Notes: generated by a model not told the origin, from the letters alone. Shown: positions 26,327-35,156, counted from the stretch's first letter. The stretch is 64,000 bases of DNA from Nocardia sp. BSTN01 (GCF_015354405.1 NZ_JADKYP010000017.1:1-64000), one strand, 5' to 3'. A program made the numbers and translations.

Positions 26327-26359
26327 GAAAGCCGTTGTCTCGGAAGCGCTCCGAACGGA

Positions 26360-27262
26360 TTACCAGCCGCGCTCGGCGAGGCGGTGCGGCTCCGGAATCT
26401 CCTCGACATTGATGCCGACCATGGCCTCACCCAGGCCGCGCGACACCTTCGCGAGCACATCGGGGTCGTCGTAGAAGGTGGTGGCCTTCACGATGGCGGC
26501 GGCACGCTCGGCCGGGTTGCCGGATTTGAAGATGCCGGAGCCGACGAAGACACCCTCGGCGCCCAGCTGCATCATCATCGCGGCGTCGGCGGGGGTGGCG
26601 ATACCGCCGGCGGTGAACAGCACCACCGGCAGCTTGCCGGTCTCGGCGATCTCACGGACCAGCTCGTAGGGCGCCTGCAGTTCCTTGGCGGCCACGAACA
26701 GCTCGTCCTCGGGCAGCGACTGCAGGTGCCGGATCTCGCCGCGGATCTTGCGCATGTGGGTGGTCGCGTTGGACACGTCGCCGGTGCCGGCCTCACCCTT
26801 GGAGCGGATCATGGCCGCGCCCTCGGTGATGCGGCGCAGCGCCTCGCCCAGGTTGGTGGCGCCGCAGACGAACGGCACGGTGAACTGCCACTTGTCGATG
26901 TGGTTGGCGTAGTCGGCGGGGGTCAGCACCTCCGACTCGTCGATGTAGTCGACGCCGAGGCTCTGCAGGATCTGCGCCTCGACGAAGTGACCGATGCGCG
27001 CCTTGGCCATCACCGGGATCGAGACCGCGTTGACGATGCCGTCGATCAGGTCCGGGTCGCTCATGCGCGCGACGCCGCCCTGGGCGCGGATATCGGCGGG
27101 AACCCGCTCGAGCGCCATCACCGCGACGGCGCCGGCATCCTCGGCGATCTTGGCCTGATCAGCGGTGACGACGTCCATGATCACCCCGCCCTTGAGCATC
27201 TCGGCCATGCCGCGCTTCACGCGGGCGGTGCCGGTCGTCGAGGTGGTGTCGGGCGTTGTCAC
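26360..27262 (-). CDS. pdxS: PLP synthase subunit PdxS
   Basis: Builds pyridoxal 5'-phosphate from ribose 5-phosphate, glyceraldehyde 3-phosphate and ammonia from PdxT. The 300-residue (beta/alpha)8 protein has [31 protein letters not shown], with the first lysine in [14 protein letters not shown] and the second in [43 protein letters not shown] follows near the C-terminus. GTG 27262 is chosen because AGGAG lies 7 bases upstream; the TTG at 27268 is too close to it. In mycobacteria pdxS precedes tesB and pdxT directly. Confidence 0.97.
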   Translation of the reverse strand: MTTPDTTSTTGTARVKRGMAEMLKGGVIMDVVTADQAKIAEDAGAVAVMALERVPADIRAQGGVARMSDPDLIDGIVNAVSIPVMAKARIGHFVEAQILQSLGVDYIDESEVLTPADYANHIDKWQFTVPFVCGATNLGEALRRITEGAAMIRSKGEAGTGDVSNATTHMRKIRGEIRHLQSLPEDELFVAAKELQAPYELVREIAETGKLPVVLFTAGGIATPADAAMMMQLGAEGVFVGSGIFKSGNPAERAAAIVKATTFYDDPDVLAKVSRGLGEAMVGINVEEIPEPHRLAERGW

Positions 27263-27325
27263 GGGCAAACTCCTGATTATCGGGGATTCGTTCGAGGAGG
27301 CATCGCTGCGATGCGAACCTCCACG

Positions 27326-27380
27326 ATTCTAGGCGCCCCGATCAGGCCACTAGATAGCCAGTCCGAGAGCACTGGACTGG
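27326..27380 (-). promoter_or_regulatory. pdxS promoter region with a 7-bp inverted repeat
   Basis: On the minus strand TAGAAT (27331-27326) is a good -10. Upstream, CCAGTCC and GGACTGG (27358-27364 and 27374-27380) form a perfect inverted repeat with a 9-base spacer, and AGTGGCCT lies between. MocR-type PdxR activators of PLP synthesis bind similar AGTGG/ACTGG-type sites, so this may be a PdxR site. No pdxR gene is in the window. Confidence 0.4.
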
Positions 27381-27506
27381 TCCGCCGCCCGCGGCCGGGA
27401 TCGCACACCGGGCCGGACGGCCGCTACGGCGTCGCTACGGGCGCGCCGAATGCGGGTACCCGTGGCGCCGGACGGTGCGAAACCGCGGGCCGGCGCCACC
27501 TGTTCG

Positions 27507-27605
27507 TCAGATCGGGTCGACGACGAACAGCTGCGCCCAGTACGTCGCGGCCTGCTCGCCGATATACGGCAGCAGGAAGTCGTACAGCAGATAGGACATA
27601 TGCAT
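27507..27605 (-). CDS. 32-residue small hydrophobic protein with a strong ribosome binding site
   Basis: The frame starts ATG CAT ATG and encodes MHMSYLLYDFLLPYIGEQAA followed by TYWAQLFVVDPI. A near-perfect Shine-Dalgarno sequence, GGAGGTGAGG (27621-27612), lies 6 bases before the ATG, stronger than at most genes here. The peptide is aromatic and amphipathic and could be membrane-associated. Upstream the sequence is non-coding with a dyad at 27678-27689. I do not recognise the family. It lies between the alkane-operon regulator and pdxS. ATG 27599 is an alternative start. Confidence 0.6.
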   Translation of the reverse strand: MHMSYLLYDFLLPYIGEQAATYWAQLFVVDPI

Positions 27606-27677
27606 TCGGTACCTCACCTCCACACACCGGTTCGCCGGATTCGATGTGCGGCAAACCGGTTTCGACCCTAACCGATG

Positions 27678-27689
27678 GTGACCTGTCAC
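27678..27689. promoter_or_regulatory. Dyad upstream of the 32-residue ORF
   Basis: GTGAC-CT-GTCAC is a perfect 5-bp inverted repeat flanked by CGATG and CATCG arms offset by one base. A TAGGGT -10-like hexamer for the small ORF lies just downstream on the minus strand. It is a candidate operator. Confidence 0.35.
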
Positions 27690-27765
27690 ACATCGGCAAC
27701 GGCCGGGTATCGGCGAGATCAGCGGATTTCCGACGAAATGCGTTGACCGCCAACGCGTCCCGTCG

Positions 27766-28380
27766 TCACACCTCGGACAGCACCGGCTCGAACAACCCGA
27801 CGGCGACGACCCGGATCTGCTCCAGCGCCCGTTCGACCGGTCCGGTCGGCTGAAACAGATGACTGAGGGCAAGGCGCACAACGGTTTCGGCGATCGGCGC
27901 GAGCTCCTCCTCGCCCACCGATGCCAGATCGTATTGCGCGCGCACGGCCGCGGTGACCGCCGCGATCGCCCGGCCGAGCACCGGTTCCGGTTCGGTCATC
28001 AGCGCCGGCAGCAGCGCGGTATCGGGCGCCGAGCGGCCCGACAGCACCGCCTTCAGCAGCATATTGTCCGCGCCGCTGCGCAGGGTGAACTCCACCGCCG
28101 CGATCAGGCCGGCGATCACATCGTCCGGATGGGCCGCCAGCTGCTCGGCGATCCCGATCAGGAAGACGTCCACTTCGTTCGCGATCACCACATCGGCGAG
28201 GTCCTGTTTGGTGCCGATCTCCTTGTACAGCACCGGCCGGCTGACGCCGACCTCCTTGGCCACCCGCGACATGTTCACCGCGCCCCAGCCCTCGGTACAG
28301 ACCAGGCCGCGAGCGGTCTCGATGACGCGCTCGCGCAGAAGTCGGCGCATATCGGACTGGAAGTTCGGCGCGGTAGCCAC
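27766..28380 (-). CDS. TetR family regulator divergent from the alkane hydroxylase operon
   Basis: The 204-residue protein has a TetR DNA-binding domain (RVIETARGLVCTEGWGAVNMSRVAKEVGVSRPVLYKEIGTKQDLADVV, about residues 15-60) and a helical effector domain. GTG 28380 is chosen because the earlier in-frame ATG at 28425 would overlap the -35 of the alkB promoter. In Rhodococcus a TetR gene (alkU) lies at the downstream end of the alkB operon; here the regulator is upstream and divergent. It probably senses alkanes or their oxidation products. Confidence 0.85.
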   Translation of the reverse strand: MATAPNFQSDMRRLLRERVIETARGLVCTEGWGAVNMSRVAKEVGVSRPVLYKEIGTKQDLADVVIANEVDVFLIGIAEQLAAHPDDVIAGLIAAVEFTLRSGADNMLLKAVLSGRSAPDTALLPALMTEPEPVLGRAIAAVTAAVRAQYDLASVGEEELAPIAETVVRLALSHLFQPTGPVERALEQIRVVAVGLFEPVLSEV

Positions 28381-28418
28381 GCCCCTGATCGTACACGGTT
28401 CGCGATACTGCTCGACTA

Positions 28419-28447
28419 TTGACAATCACAACCCATCTGTATTCAAT
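28419..28447 (+). promoter_or_regulatory. Promoter of the alkB operon
   Basis: TTGACA (28419-28424) and TTCAAT (28442-28447) are separated by 17 bases. ATTGA and TCAAT arms at 28418-28422 and 28443-28447 give it weak dyad symmetry that the divergent TetR protein could use. The leader to the alkB GTG is about 66 bases. Confidence 0.65.
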
Positions 28448-28519
28448 GGGAACACTTCTTCGGAAAGTGTAAATACGTCGAGGTGGGCGGACTGCCGCTC
28501 CGTTCGTGAGGAGAATTTC

Positions 28520-29743
28520 GTGACCACATCCCGAATCGCCGACCCTGCCCGGCTCGCGCCGCCGCAGTGGCGCGACCGCAAGCGCCATCTCTGGCTGTTC
28601 GGCCTCGTCCCGCCGACCGCGGTCCTGCTCGCCACCGGCCTGGTGTGGCTGTTCAACGAGCTGGGCTGGCACCACGCGGCGCCCGTGTGGTGGTGGATCG
28701 GGCCGCTGCTGGTGTACGTCCTGCTGCCGATCCTCGACCGATTCTTCGGGCCCGACGGGCAGAATCCGCCCGACGAGGTGATGGAACAGCTCGAGAACGA
28801 CCGCTACTACCGCTGGTGCGTGTACGCCTACATCCCGTTCCAGCTGCTCAGCCTGGTGTTCGCCTGCTATCTGTGGAGCGCGGCCGATCTGTCCTGGCTG
28901 GGCGTCGACGGCGGGCTGAGCCTGGTGTCCGAGATCGGCCTGGCTCTGACCGTCGGGACCATGGGTGGTGTCGGCATCAACACCGCGCACGAACTCGGCC
29001 ACAAGAAGGAGGAACTGGAGCGCTGGCTGTCGAAGATCACGCTGGCGCAGACGTTCTACGGCCACTTCTACATCGAGCACAATCGCGGCCACCACGTGCG
29101 GGTGGCGACACCGGAGGACCCCGCCAGTTCCCGGTTCGGTGAATCGTTCTGGACCTTCCTGCCGCGCAGCGTATGGGGCAGCCTGCGCTCGTCGTGGTCC
29201 CTCGAGCAGACCCGGCTGCGGCGAATGGGCAAGCAGCCGTGGACGATTCACAACGACGTGCTCAACGCCTGGCTGATGTCGGTGGTGCTGTGGGGCGCGC
29301 TGGCCGCGATCTTCGGTCCCGGGGTGCTGCCGTTCCTGGTGCTGCAGGCGGTCTACGGATTCTCGCTGCTGGAGACGGTCAACTATCTCGAGCACTACGG
29401 CCTGCTACGGCAGCGCACGGCCGCCGGGCGTTACGAACGCTGCACGCCGCAGCACAGCTGGAACTCCGACCACATCGTCACCAACATCTTCCTCTACCAC
29501 CTGCAGCGCCACAGCGACCATCACGCCAACCCCACCCGGCGCTATCAGACCCTGCGCAGTATGGACGGCGCGCCCAACCTGCCCAGCGGCTACGCCAGCA
29601 TGATCACCGTCGCCTACTTCCCGCCGCTGTGGCGCCGCGTGATGGACAAGCGGGTGCTCGCCCACTACGGCGGTGACATCACGCGCGTCAACCTCCAGCC
29701 CGGCAAGCGCGATCGGATCCTCGCGAAGTACGGGGTCGCCTGA
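28520..29743 (+). CDS. alkB: Alkane 1-monooxygenase AlkB
   Basis: Integral-membrane non-haem di-iron enzyme that hydroxylates the terminal carbon of medium-chain alkanes using electrons from rubredoxin. The 407-residue product has about six transmembrane helices and all histidine boxes: HELGHK near residue 157, HNRGHH near 187 and LQRHSDHH near 328, plus the family motif NYLEHYGLLRQ. The GTG start has GAGGAG upstream. It has no fused rubredoxin; two separate rubredoxin genes follow, the first overlapping the alkB stop (TGATG). Confidence 0.97.
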   Translation: MTTSRIADPARLAPPQWRDRKRHLWLFGLVPPTAVLLATGLVWLFNELGWHHAAPVWWWIGPLLVYVLLPILDRFFGPDGQNPPDEVMEQLENDRYYRWCVYAYIPFQLLSLVFACYLWSAADLSWLGVDGGLSLVSEIGLALTVGTMGGVGINTAHELGHKKEELERWLSKITLAQTFYGHFYIEHNRGHHVRVATPEDPASSRFGESFWTFLPRSVWGSLRSSWSLEQTRLRRMGKQPWTIHNDVLNAWLMSVVLWGALAAIFGPGVLPFLVLQAVYGFSLLETVNYLEHYGLLRQRTAAGRYERCTPQHSWNSDHIVTNIFLYHLQRHSDHHANPTRRYQTLRSMDGAPNLPSGYASMITVAYFPPLWRRVMDKRVLAHYGGDITRVNLQPGKRDRILAKYGVA

Positions 29744-29940
29744 TGTCGCGATTCCGTTGCCCCATTTGCGATTACGTGTACGACGAAACCGACGGCGCCC
29801 CGCGCGAGGGCTTTCCGCCCGGCACCGCGTGGTCCGCGATTCCCGACGACTGGTGCTGTCCCGACTGCGGCGTGCGGGAGAAGCAGGATTTCCACGCCGA
29901 TCTCGCAACCCACGACCCGACCCCGACGAAAGGCCCCTGA
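29743..29940 (+). CDS. rubA1: Rubredoxin (first of two)
   Basis: The 65-residue iron protein holds one Fe between two knuckles, [10 protein letters not shown] and CCPDCGVRE, and shares the [13 protein letters not shown] core with the second copy. Its ATG overlaps the alkB stop, so expression is coupled. In rhodococci the first rubredoxin of the pair (AlkG1 type) often does not support AlkB, while the second (AlkG2 type) does; which class this one falls in needs comparison. It has a charged C-terminal extension. Confidence 0.93.
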   Translation: MSRFRCPICDYVYDETDGAPREGFPPGTAWSAIPDDWCCPDCGVREKQDFHADLATHDPTPTKGP

Positions 29941-29941
29941 T

Positions 29942-30124
29942 ATGACCGACTACAAGCTGTTCCGCTGCCTGCAATGCGGATTCGAATACGACGAGGCGCT
30001 CGGCTGGCCCGAGGACGGCATCGCGGCGGGCACCCGCTGGGACGACATTCCCGACGACTGGTCCTGCCCCGACTGCGGGGCGGCCAAGGCGGATTTCGAG
30101 ATGGTCGAGGTCAGTCGCGCATGA
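29942..30124 (+). CDS. rubA2: Rubredoxin (second of two), likely electron donor to AlkB
   Basis: The 60-residue rubredoxin has [19 protein letters not shown] and [19 protein letters not shown]. The CxxCGFEYDE and CPDCGA.K.DFE patterns are typical of AlkG2-type rubredoxins, which pass electrons from the reductase to AlkB. It starts 1 base after the first rubredoxin ends and overlaps rubB by 4 bases (ATGA). Confidence 0.95.
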   Translation: MTDYKLFRCLQCGFEYDEALGWPEDGIAAGTRWDDIPDDWSCPDCGAAKADFEMVEVSRA

Positions 30125-31353
30125 CCGGACGCATCGTCGTCGTGGGTGCGGGGGTCGCGGGCGCCACCGCCGCCCGCACCCTGCGCAGCGAGGGCTACAC
30201 CGGTGAGATCGTGCTGCTCGGCGCCGAGGACCGGCTGCCCTACCGCCGCCCGATGGTCTCCAAGGAATTGCTCGCCGGCACCGCGAACGAACGCCGGCTC
30301 CTGCTCGAGTCGGCGGAATCGTGGCGCGGACTCGGCATCGAGGTGCGCCCGGGGACCCCGGTCGAAGGCGTCGACGTCGACCGCGACCGCATACATCTGG
30401 GCACCGGCGAGACCCTCGGCTACGACGCACTGGTGCTCGCCACCGGTGCGCGCGCACGAGAACTGCCCGGCCCCGAATCGGGCGCGTACACGCTGCGCAC
30501 CGCCGCGGATGTCGACGCGTTGCGCGCGGCCGTGGTGACCGGTGGATCGCTGCTCGTGGTGGGCGGCGGTCTGGTCGGATGCGAAGCCGCCGCGACGGCG
30601 CGTGGACTCGGGGCGGCGGTGACGATCGTGCACGCGGGTGACGCTCCGCTGGAGCGGGTGGCCCCGGCGGTGATCGGCGAGCACTGCCGGAATCTGCACG
30701 GCGGCAACGGCGTCGACATCCACGACACGGTGGTGCTGGACCGGATCGACGGTGGCGACGGTGACATCCGAGCGACCGCCGTCGACGGACGCCAGTGGAC
30801 CGCCGCGGCGGTACTCGTCGCGATCGGCGCGGAAGCGGAGACCGAGGTGGCCCGGCAGGCCGGACTCGCCGTCGGGGACGGGATTCTCGTCGACGAGTCC
30901 TACACCACCTCGGCGCCGAACATCTTCGCCGCCGGCGATGCCGCCGCCGTCTACGATCCGGAATTCGGGGTCCACCGGCGCACCGAACAATGGAACAGTG
31001 CGCAATCGCACGGTGTGGCCGTGGCGAAAGCCGTTCTCGGGCAATCCCTCCCCGCCCAGGAGGTCACCTGGGGCTGGACCACGCAGTACGGCGTCACCAT
31101 CCAATTCGCCGGGCGACCGCACGCCGAGGACGAGGTCGTGGTCCGCACCACCGACACCCCCGGCCAGTTCATCGCGCTCTCCCTGCGAGCGAGCCGACTG
31201 GTCGCCGCCGCGGCCGTGGGCCGGCCCGCCGACCTGCGCACCGCGCGCAACCTCATCGCCGCGCGAACGACCCACGCTCCCGAAACCTGGTGCGACACAA
31301 CCATTCCCCTGCAGGAGCTGGCGACCGCCACGGAACTCTCCGGCCACCACTGA
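30121..31353 (+). CDS. rubB: Rubredoxin reductase
   Basis: FAD protein that moves electrons from NADH to rubredoxin. The 410-residue product has the N-terminal FAD motif [17 protein letters not shown], the NADH motif [19 protein letters not shown] near residue 145, the second FAD strand [12 protein letters not shown] near 265 and the [17 protein letters not shown] segment of the ferredoxin/rubredoxin reductase family. Last gene of the alkB-rubA1-rubA2-rubB operon. A CGGTTCGCGAACCG palindrome at 31363-31376 follows the stop. Confidence 0.95.
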   Translation: MTGRIVVVGAGVAGATAARTLRSEGYTGEIVLLGAEDRLPYRRPMVSKELLAGTANERRLLLESAESWRGLGIEVRPGTPVEGVDVDRDRIHLGTGETLGYDALVLATGARARELPGPESGAYTLRTAADVDALRAAVVTGGSLLVVGGGLVGCEAAATARGLGAAVTIVHAGDAPLERVAPAVIGEHCRNLHGGNGVDIHDTVVLDRIDGGDGDIRATAVDGRQWTAAAVLVAIGAEAETEVARQAGLAVGDGILVDESYTTSAPNIFAAGDAAAVYDPEFGVHRRTEQWNSAQSHGVAVAKAVLGQSLPAQEVTWGWTTQYGVTIQFAGRPHAEDEVVVRTTDTPGQFIALSLRASRLVAAAAVGRPADLRTARNLIAARTTHAPETWCDTTIPLQELATATELSGHH

Positions 31354-31480
31354 CCGAGTGGCCGGTTCGCGAACCGTGTGTTCGCGCCGCGTGAACACCT
31401 GTCTCCGTGCGTTCCGCAGCCTGGTCATCCACCGAACGCCGCAGCACGTCCTCGTCGCCGACCGATGCCCGCCCGGTCGG

Positions 31481-31540
31481 TTACAGCGTCTCGGGCCACG
31501 TCACAGCGTCTCCGGCCACGTCACAGCCTCTCCGGCCACG
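31481..31540 (+). repeat. Three tandem 20-bp direct repeats
   Basis: Three head-to-tail units cover 31481-31500, 31501-31520 and 31521-31540. The middle unit is TCACAGCGTCTCCGGCCACG; the first differs at two positions and the third at one. They lie in the 342-base gap between rubB and a small membrane-protein gene, about 155 bases before its start. They could bind a regulator cooperatively or be a slippage product. The rest of the gap shows no gene. Confidence 0.8.
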
Positions 31541-31695
31541 ATGGAGATCTTCGACGAGAGGCGGGATTCGAGACACAGCCTTACCGGCGCTGGGACGTCC
31601 TCGTGGTCGCCCACCTCGAAAGAGGCTGATACCTTGCCTCTTCCGCACAGTGGGGCCGGTCGTGAGCCGGCCGGAGGGATGAAGGAGACCGCCGG

Positions 31696-31962
31696 ATGAA
31701 CGCGGCCGCTCACTGGCTCACCGGTCGAGGCACGCGCCGGATCTGGCTCACGGTCCTGATCGTGGCCGTGGTGGCGGCAGTCGCGGCGGTCGTCTGGATC
31801 GCCGGAGCAGGCGCCGGAGGGACCCGTCACTGGTGGCCGGTTCCGGATTTCGCCGCGGCTCGACTCCGCTCCGATCCGAGATTGCGCTCGACGGTGGAAG
31901 CGATGGGCGGCCGGATGGTTGCCGTGCTCGCGGACGCATTCACCGGATACGCCGCGGCGTGA
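31696..31962 (+). CDS. Small single-pass membrane protein
   Basis: The 88-residue product has a basic N-terminus, one transmembrane helix (WLTVLIVAVVAAVAAVVWIAGAG, about residues 17-39) and an outward hydrophilic domain ending TGYAAA. GAAGGAGA lies 8 bases before the ATG, so translation is well supported. It follows the tandem repeats and is convergent with the NUDIX gene. I do not recognise it. Confidence 0.6.
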   Translation: MNAAAHWLTGRGTRRIWLTVLIVAVVAAVAAVVWIAGAGAGGTRHWWPVPDFAAARLRSDPRLRSTVEAMGGRMVAVLADAFTGYAAA

Positions 31963-31986
31963 GCCGACCCGACTGATCGCCGCGGC

Positions 31987-33033
31987 TCAGCGGATCGACC
32001 GGACCTCCGGCTCGAGATCGGAACCGGCGGCGGTGAGCGCCTCGGCCAACAGGTTGTCCAGGTGGTAGGGGTACACCGTTTCGCCGATCCGGTCGAGTTC
32101 GGCGATATCCGGCGGCAGGCACCAGCGGTAGGCGGTCACGCAGCGGCGTTCCCAGACGGTCGGGTCGGCGGGTTTCGGATCGAACCAGCGCACCCGGGCC
32201 ACGAAGAACAGTTCCTCGGAGCGGATCAGCTCTCCGTTGAAGGGGAAGACCGCGACCCGCCGCCAGATCGGGCCGCGCAGCAGCGTGGAGTCCAGCGCCA
32301 GTCCCGTTTCCTCCCACACCTCGCGCACCGCCGCGGTCCGCAGCGTCTCCCCCGGTTCGATGCCGCCGCCGACGGTGAACCAGAACGGAGAATCGGGAGT
32401 CTGCGGGTCGTGGCCACGCATCAACAGCACGCGGTCCTCGTCGTCGAGCAGCACCACCCGGGCCGAGGTGCGGACGGTGTCGACCTCGAGGCCGGTGGTC
32501 GCGGCCGGTGTGACGCGTTCCGCGATCTCGAAATAGGTGGGCAGCGGCGCGGTACCGCCGAGGTGCAGCAACCGCACCGGGCGGCGGGTACGCAGCGCCA
32601 GGGTGTCGCGCACGGCGTCGTTGTGGAAGCGGCGCGCGATCAGCACCCGCGCCTCGGCATCGGCGAGTTCGGCCACCAGTTGCGGCCGCAGCGAGGTGAT
32701 GTCGACGGCGGACAACGCGGCCGCCAGCTGGTTCTCCGCCGTCTCCCGATCGCTCCAGTCGGCGCGTTCGGCGCGGTCGGCCAGGGCGATCAGCCGCTTG
32801 GACTGCTCCGCGGCCGCGGACTCCGACATCGGCCCGGCCATCGAGATCGCGACCGTGCGGGCCACCACCGCGCGCCGCGCCAAGGCCGCCTCCAGCGCGT
32901 CGCGGGCCTGGTCACCGCGCACGTGCAACCGGTCGAGCCGGTTGGCGGTGGAGTAGGCCCACACTCCGATGGCGATGATCACCGCCGCGATCAGCGCGAG
33001 GACCAGAATGGTCGTCGCGGAGAAGGTGATCAT
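31987..33033 (-). CDS. Membrane-anchored NUDIX hydrolase
   Basis: The 348-residue product has an N-terminal helix (ILVLALIAAVIIAIGVWAYS), a long helical region rich in Ala, Arg and Glu (about residues 35-165), and a C-terminal NUDIX domain. The NUDIX box GX5EX7REUXEEXGU is matched by GGIEPGETLRTAAVREVWEETGL. NUDIX enzymes cleave nucleoside diphosphates linked to another group. ATG 33033 overlaps the pimA stop by 4 bases. M. tuberculosis has a similar gene (Rv2609c) after pimA, so it belongs to the PIM operon, with an unknown substrate. Confidence 0.9.
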   Translation of the reverse strand: MITFSATTILVLALIAAVIIAIGVWAYSTANRLDRLHVRGDQARDALEAALARRAVVARTVAISMAGPMSESAAAEQSKRLIALADRAERADWSDRETAENQLAAALSAVDITSLRPQLVAELADAEARVLIARRFHNDAVRDTLALRTRRPVRLLHLGGTAPLPTYFEIAERVTPAATTGLEVDTVRTSARVVLLDDEDRVLLMRGHDPQTPDSPFWFTVGGGIEPGETLRTAAVREVWEETGLALDSTLLRGPIWRRVAVFPFNGELIRSEELFFVARVRWFDPKPADPTVWERRCVTAYRWCLPPDIAELDRIGETVYPYHLDNLLAEALTAAGSDLEPEVRSIR

Positions 33034-34154
33034 CCAGCGGTCCTCACCCGGGCGTCGCCGACGGTGACCGTCTCGTACACCCGCAGAATCTGTTCGGCCA
33101 CGACCGGCCAATCGTATTCGCCGACAACCTGATCCGCGGTGCGCACGAGTTCCTCGCGGCGGGTGCGGTCGGTGAGCAATCCGTCGATCGCCTCGGCCAG
33201 CGCCGCGGAATCACCCACCGGCACCAGCACGCCCGCGGTCCCGTCGCGCAGCACCCGGCGGAAGGCGTCCAGTTCGCCGGCCACCACGGCGGTTCCGGCG
33301 GCCATCGCCTCCACGAGCACGATGCCGAAACTCTCCCCGCCCAGATTCGGCGCGCAATACACATCGGCACTGCGCATCGCCGACGCCTTCTCCGCATCCG
33401 AGACCTGACCGAGGAAACGCAGATGTCCGGCGTGTTCGCCCGCTTCCCGGCGCAGCCGCTCCTCGTCCCCGCGGCCGACGATCAGAATCTCCACGTCCGG
33501 ATGCCGGGCCACCAGTTTCGGCAGTGCGCCCAGCAGCACAGCCATCCCCTTGCGGGGCTCGTCGTAGCGGCCGAGGAACAGCACCGTCCCGCCCGCTCGC
33601 GGATACCCTTGCAGCAGTGGGGCGTTCGCGAACGCCGGCACGTCGACCCCGTTGGGGATCTCGACCGCGTCGCTGCCCAGCGCCTCCACCTGCCAGCGCC
33701 GCGCCAGCTCGGAGACCGCGATCCGTCCGCTGATCTTCTCGTGATACGGCCGCAGCACGCCCTGAAAGGTAGCCAGCACCAGCGACCTCGTGGTGGAGGT
33801 GTGGAAGGTGGCCACGATGGGTCCCTCGGCCACCTTCAGCGCGAGCATCGAGATACTGGGGGCATTGGGTTCGTGGACGTGCAGGACCTCGAAGTCGCTG
33901 TCGGCGATCCAGCGCCGCAGCCGGGTGTAGGCGGTCGGCCCGAACGACAGCCGCGCCACCGAACCGTTGTACGGAATCGCCACCGCCTTTCCGGCCGAGA
34001 CGACGAATTCCGGCAGTTCGGTGTCGTCGGAGGCCGGTGCCAGCACGCTCACCTTGTGGCCACGCTCGATCAGTACCTGCGCCAGCTCCACGACATGTGA
34101 CTGCACACCGCCCGGCACGTCGAACGAGTACGGGCAGACCATGCCGATTCTCAT
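33030..34154 (-). CDS. pimA: Phosphatidylinositol mannosyltransferase PimA
   Basis: GT4-family enzyme that adds the first mannose from GDP-mannose to phosphatidylinositol on the inner membrane face. The 374-residue product begins MRIGMVCPYSFDVPGGVQSHVVELAQVL, the acceptor-binding Rossmann half. The donor half has TVLFLGRYDEPRKGMAVLLGAL, ILIVGRGDEERLRR and the EX7E region with GGESFGIVLVEAMAAGTAVVAGELDAFRRVL. Both ends overlap neighbours by 4 bases. Gene order pgsA-acyltransferase-pimA matches mycobacteria. Confidence 0.96.
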   Translation of the reverse strand: MRIGMVCPYSFDVPGGVQSHVVELAQVLIERGHKVSVLAPASDDTELPEFVVSAGKAVAIPYNGSVARLSFGPTAYTRLRRWIADSDFEVLHVHEPNAPSISMLALKVAEGPIVATFHTSTTRSLVLATFQGVLRPYHEKISGRIAVSELARRWQVEALGSDAVEIPNGVDVPAFANAPLLQGYPRAGGTVLFLGRYDEPRKGMAVLLGALPKLVARHPDVEILIVGRGDEERLRREAGEHAGHLRFLGQVSDAEKASAMRSADVYCAPNLGGESFGIVLVEAMAAGTAVVAGELDAFRRVLRDGTAGVLVPVGDSAALAEAIDGLLTDRTRREELVRTADQVVGEYDWPVVAEQILRVYETVTVGDARVRTAG

Positions 34155-35143
34155 GACACCGCGTCTCCGGCGGGCCGCTCATCGCCGCGCACGGCCTGCG
34201 CTGCCGCGATCCGCTCCAGGCGCTGGGCGGACAGATCCGGCTCCCACAGCGGCTGCAACATATGCCAGTCGGTGGGATGTTCGGCGATATTGGCGGCGAA
34301 CCGATTCGCCAGCTGCTGGGTGGCGGCCGCGACACCGACCGAAACATCCAGCGGCGCTTCCGTTTTCAGTCCCCACCCCTCGCGGCCCTGCTCATCCACC
34401 GTGAACCAGGCGTGCACCGGCATCAGCGCGGCGCCGGTCTCGATGGCGAGTTTCGCCGCACCCGCGGGCATCCAGGTGCGTTCGCCGAAGAACTCCACCG
34501 GCACACCCTTGCCGGTGAGGTCGCGCTCGCCCATCAGGCAGACCACCTTGTTGTCGCGCAACCGCTGCGCGAGCTGCCGGAACGGCGGCTGCTCTCCGCC
34601 GGTCAGCGGGAACACCTCGAACCCCAGGCTCTCCCGGTAGGCCACGAAGCGCTCGAACAGCGATTCCGGTTGCAGCCGTTCAGCCACCGTGGTGAGGCTG
34701 CCGTAGTGCTGCACCAGCCACATGCCGGCCATATCCCAGTTCCCCGAATGCGGCAGCACGAAGACCACGCCGCGCCCCTGTGCCAGAGCCTCGTCGAGAT
34801 GTTCCACCCCGTCCGGCACCGGCATCAGCGGCGAATCCGCCAGTGCCGCGTGGTCGAGGGTCGGCAGCCGGAACGCCTCGCGCCAATACCGGGCGTACGA
34901 GCGCATCGAGGCGTGGATCAACTCGTCGGGTACCTCGAGCGGGTCGACGGCGAGTACCCGGGCGAGGTTGCGGCGCAACTGATTCGGTCCCGCCCCGCGG
35001 TGGGCGGCACGGTTCGCGCGCCGGGCCGCCCAGTCGCCGCCGAAGTCGAACCCGCGGCGCGCGATGCGTTCGGGCAGTCCCCGTACCAGTCGCCACCCGG
35101 CCGCGTAGGCCCTGTCGGTCAGCGCGGCCCTCATCTGTGTCAC
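34151..35143 (-). CDS. patA: Phosphatidylinositol mannoside acyltransferase (PatA)
   Basis: LpxL/HtrB-type membrane acyltransferase that acylates the mannose of PIM1/PIM2. The 330-residue product has the HX4D catalytic motif in FVLPHSGNWDMAGMWL near residue 131 and the later VCLMGERDLTGKGVPVEFFG region. The N-terminal half is amphipathic and basic. GTG 35143 and ATG 35134 are alternative starts. It lies between pgsA (13 bases upstream) and pimA (4-base overlap), as in M. tuberculosis Rv2611c. Confidence 0.93.
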   Translation of the reverse strand: MTQMRAALTDRAYAAGWRLVRGLPERIARRGFDFGGDWAARRANRAAHRGAGPNQLRRNLARVLAVDPLEVPDELIHASMRSYARYWREAFRLPTLDHAALADSPLMPVPDGVEHLDEALAQGRGVVFVLPHSGNWDMAGMWLVQHYGSLTTVAERLQPESLFERFVAYRESLGFEVFPLTGGEQPPFRQLAQRLRDNKVVCLMGERDLTGKGVPVEFFGERTWMPAGAAKLAIETGAALMPVHAWFTVDEQGREGWGLKTEAPLDVSVGVAAATQQLANRFAANIAEHPTDWHMLQPLWEPDLSAQRLERIAAAQAVRGDERPAGDAVS

Positions 35144-35156
35144 GCCCCTACCACCT

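Noticed and set aside
21083-26340. Transposon or genomic island
   Set aside because: No transposase, integrase, inverted ends or tRNA is seen; the repeats are imperfect and direct.
31481-31540. CRISPR-like array
   Set aside because: Units are contiguous without spacers, 20 bp long and only three, with no cas genes nearby.
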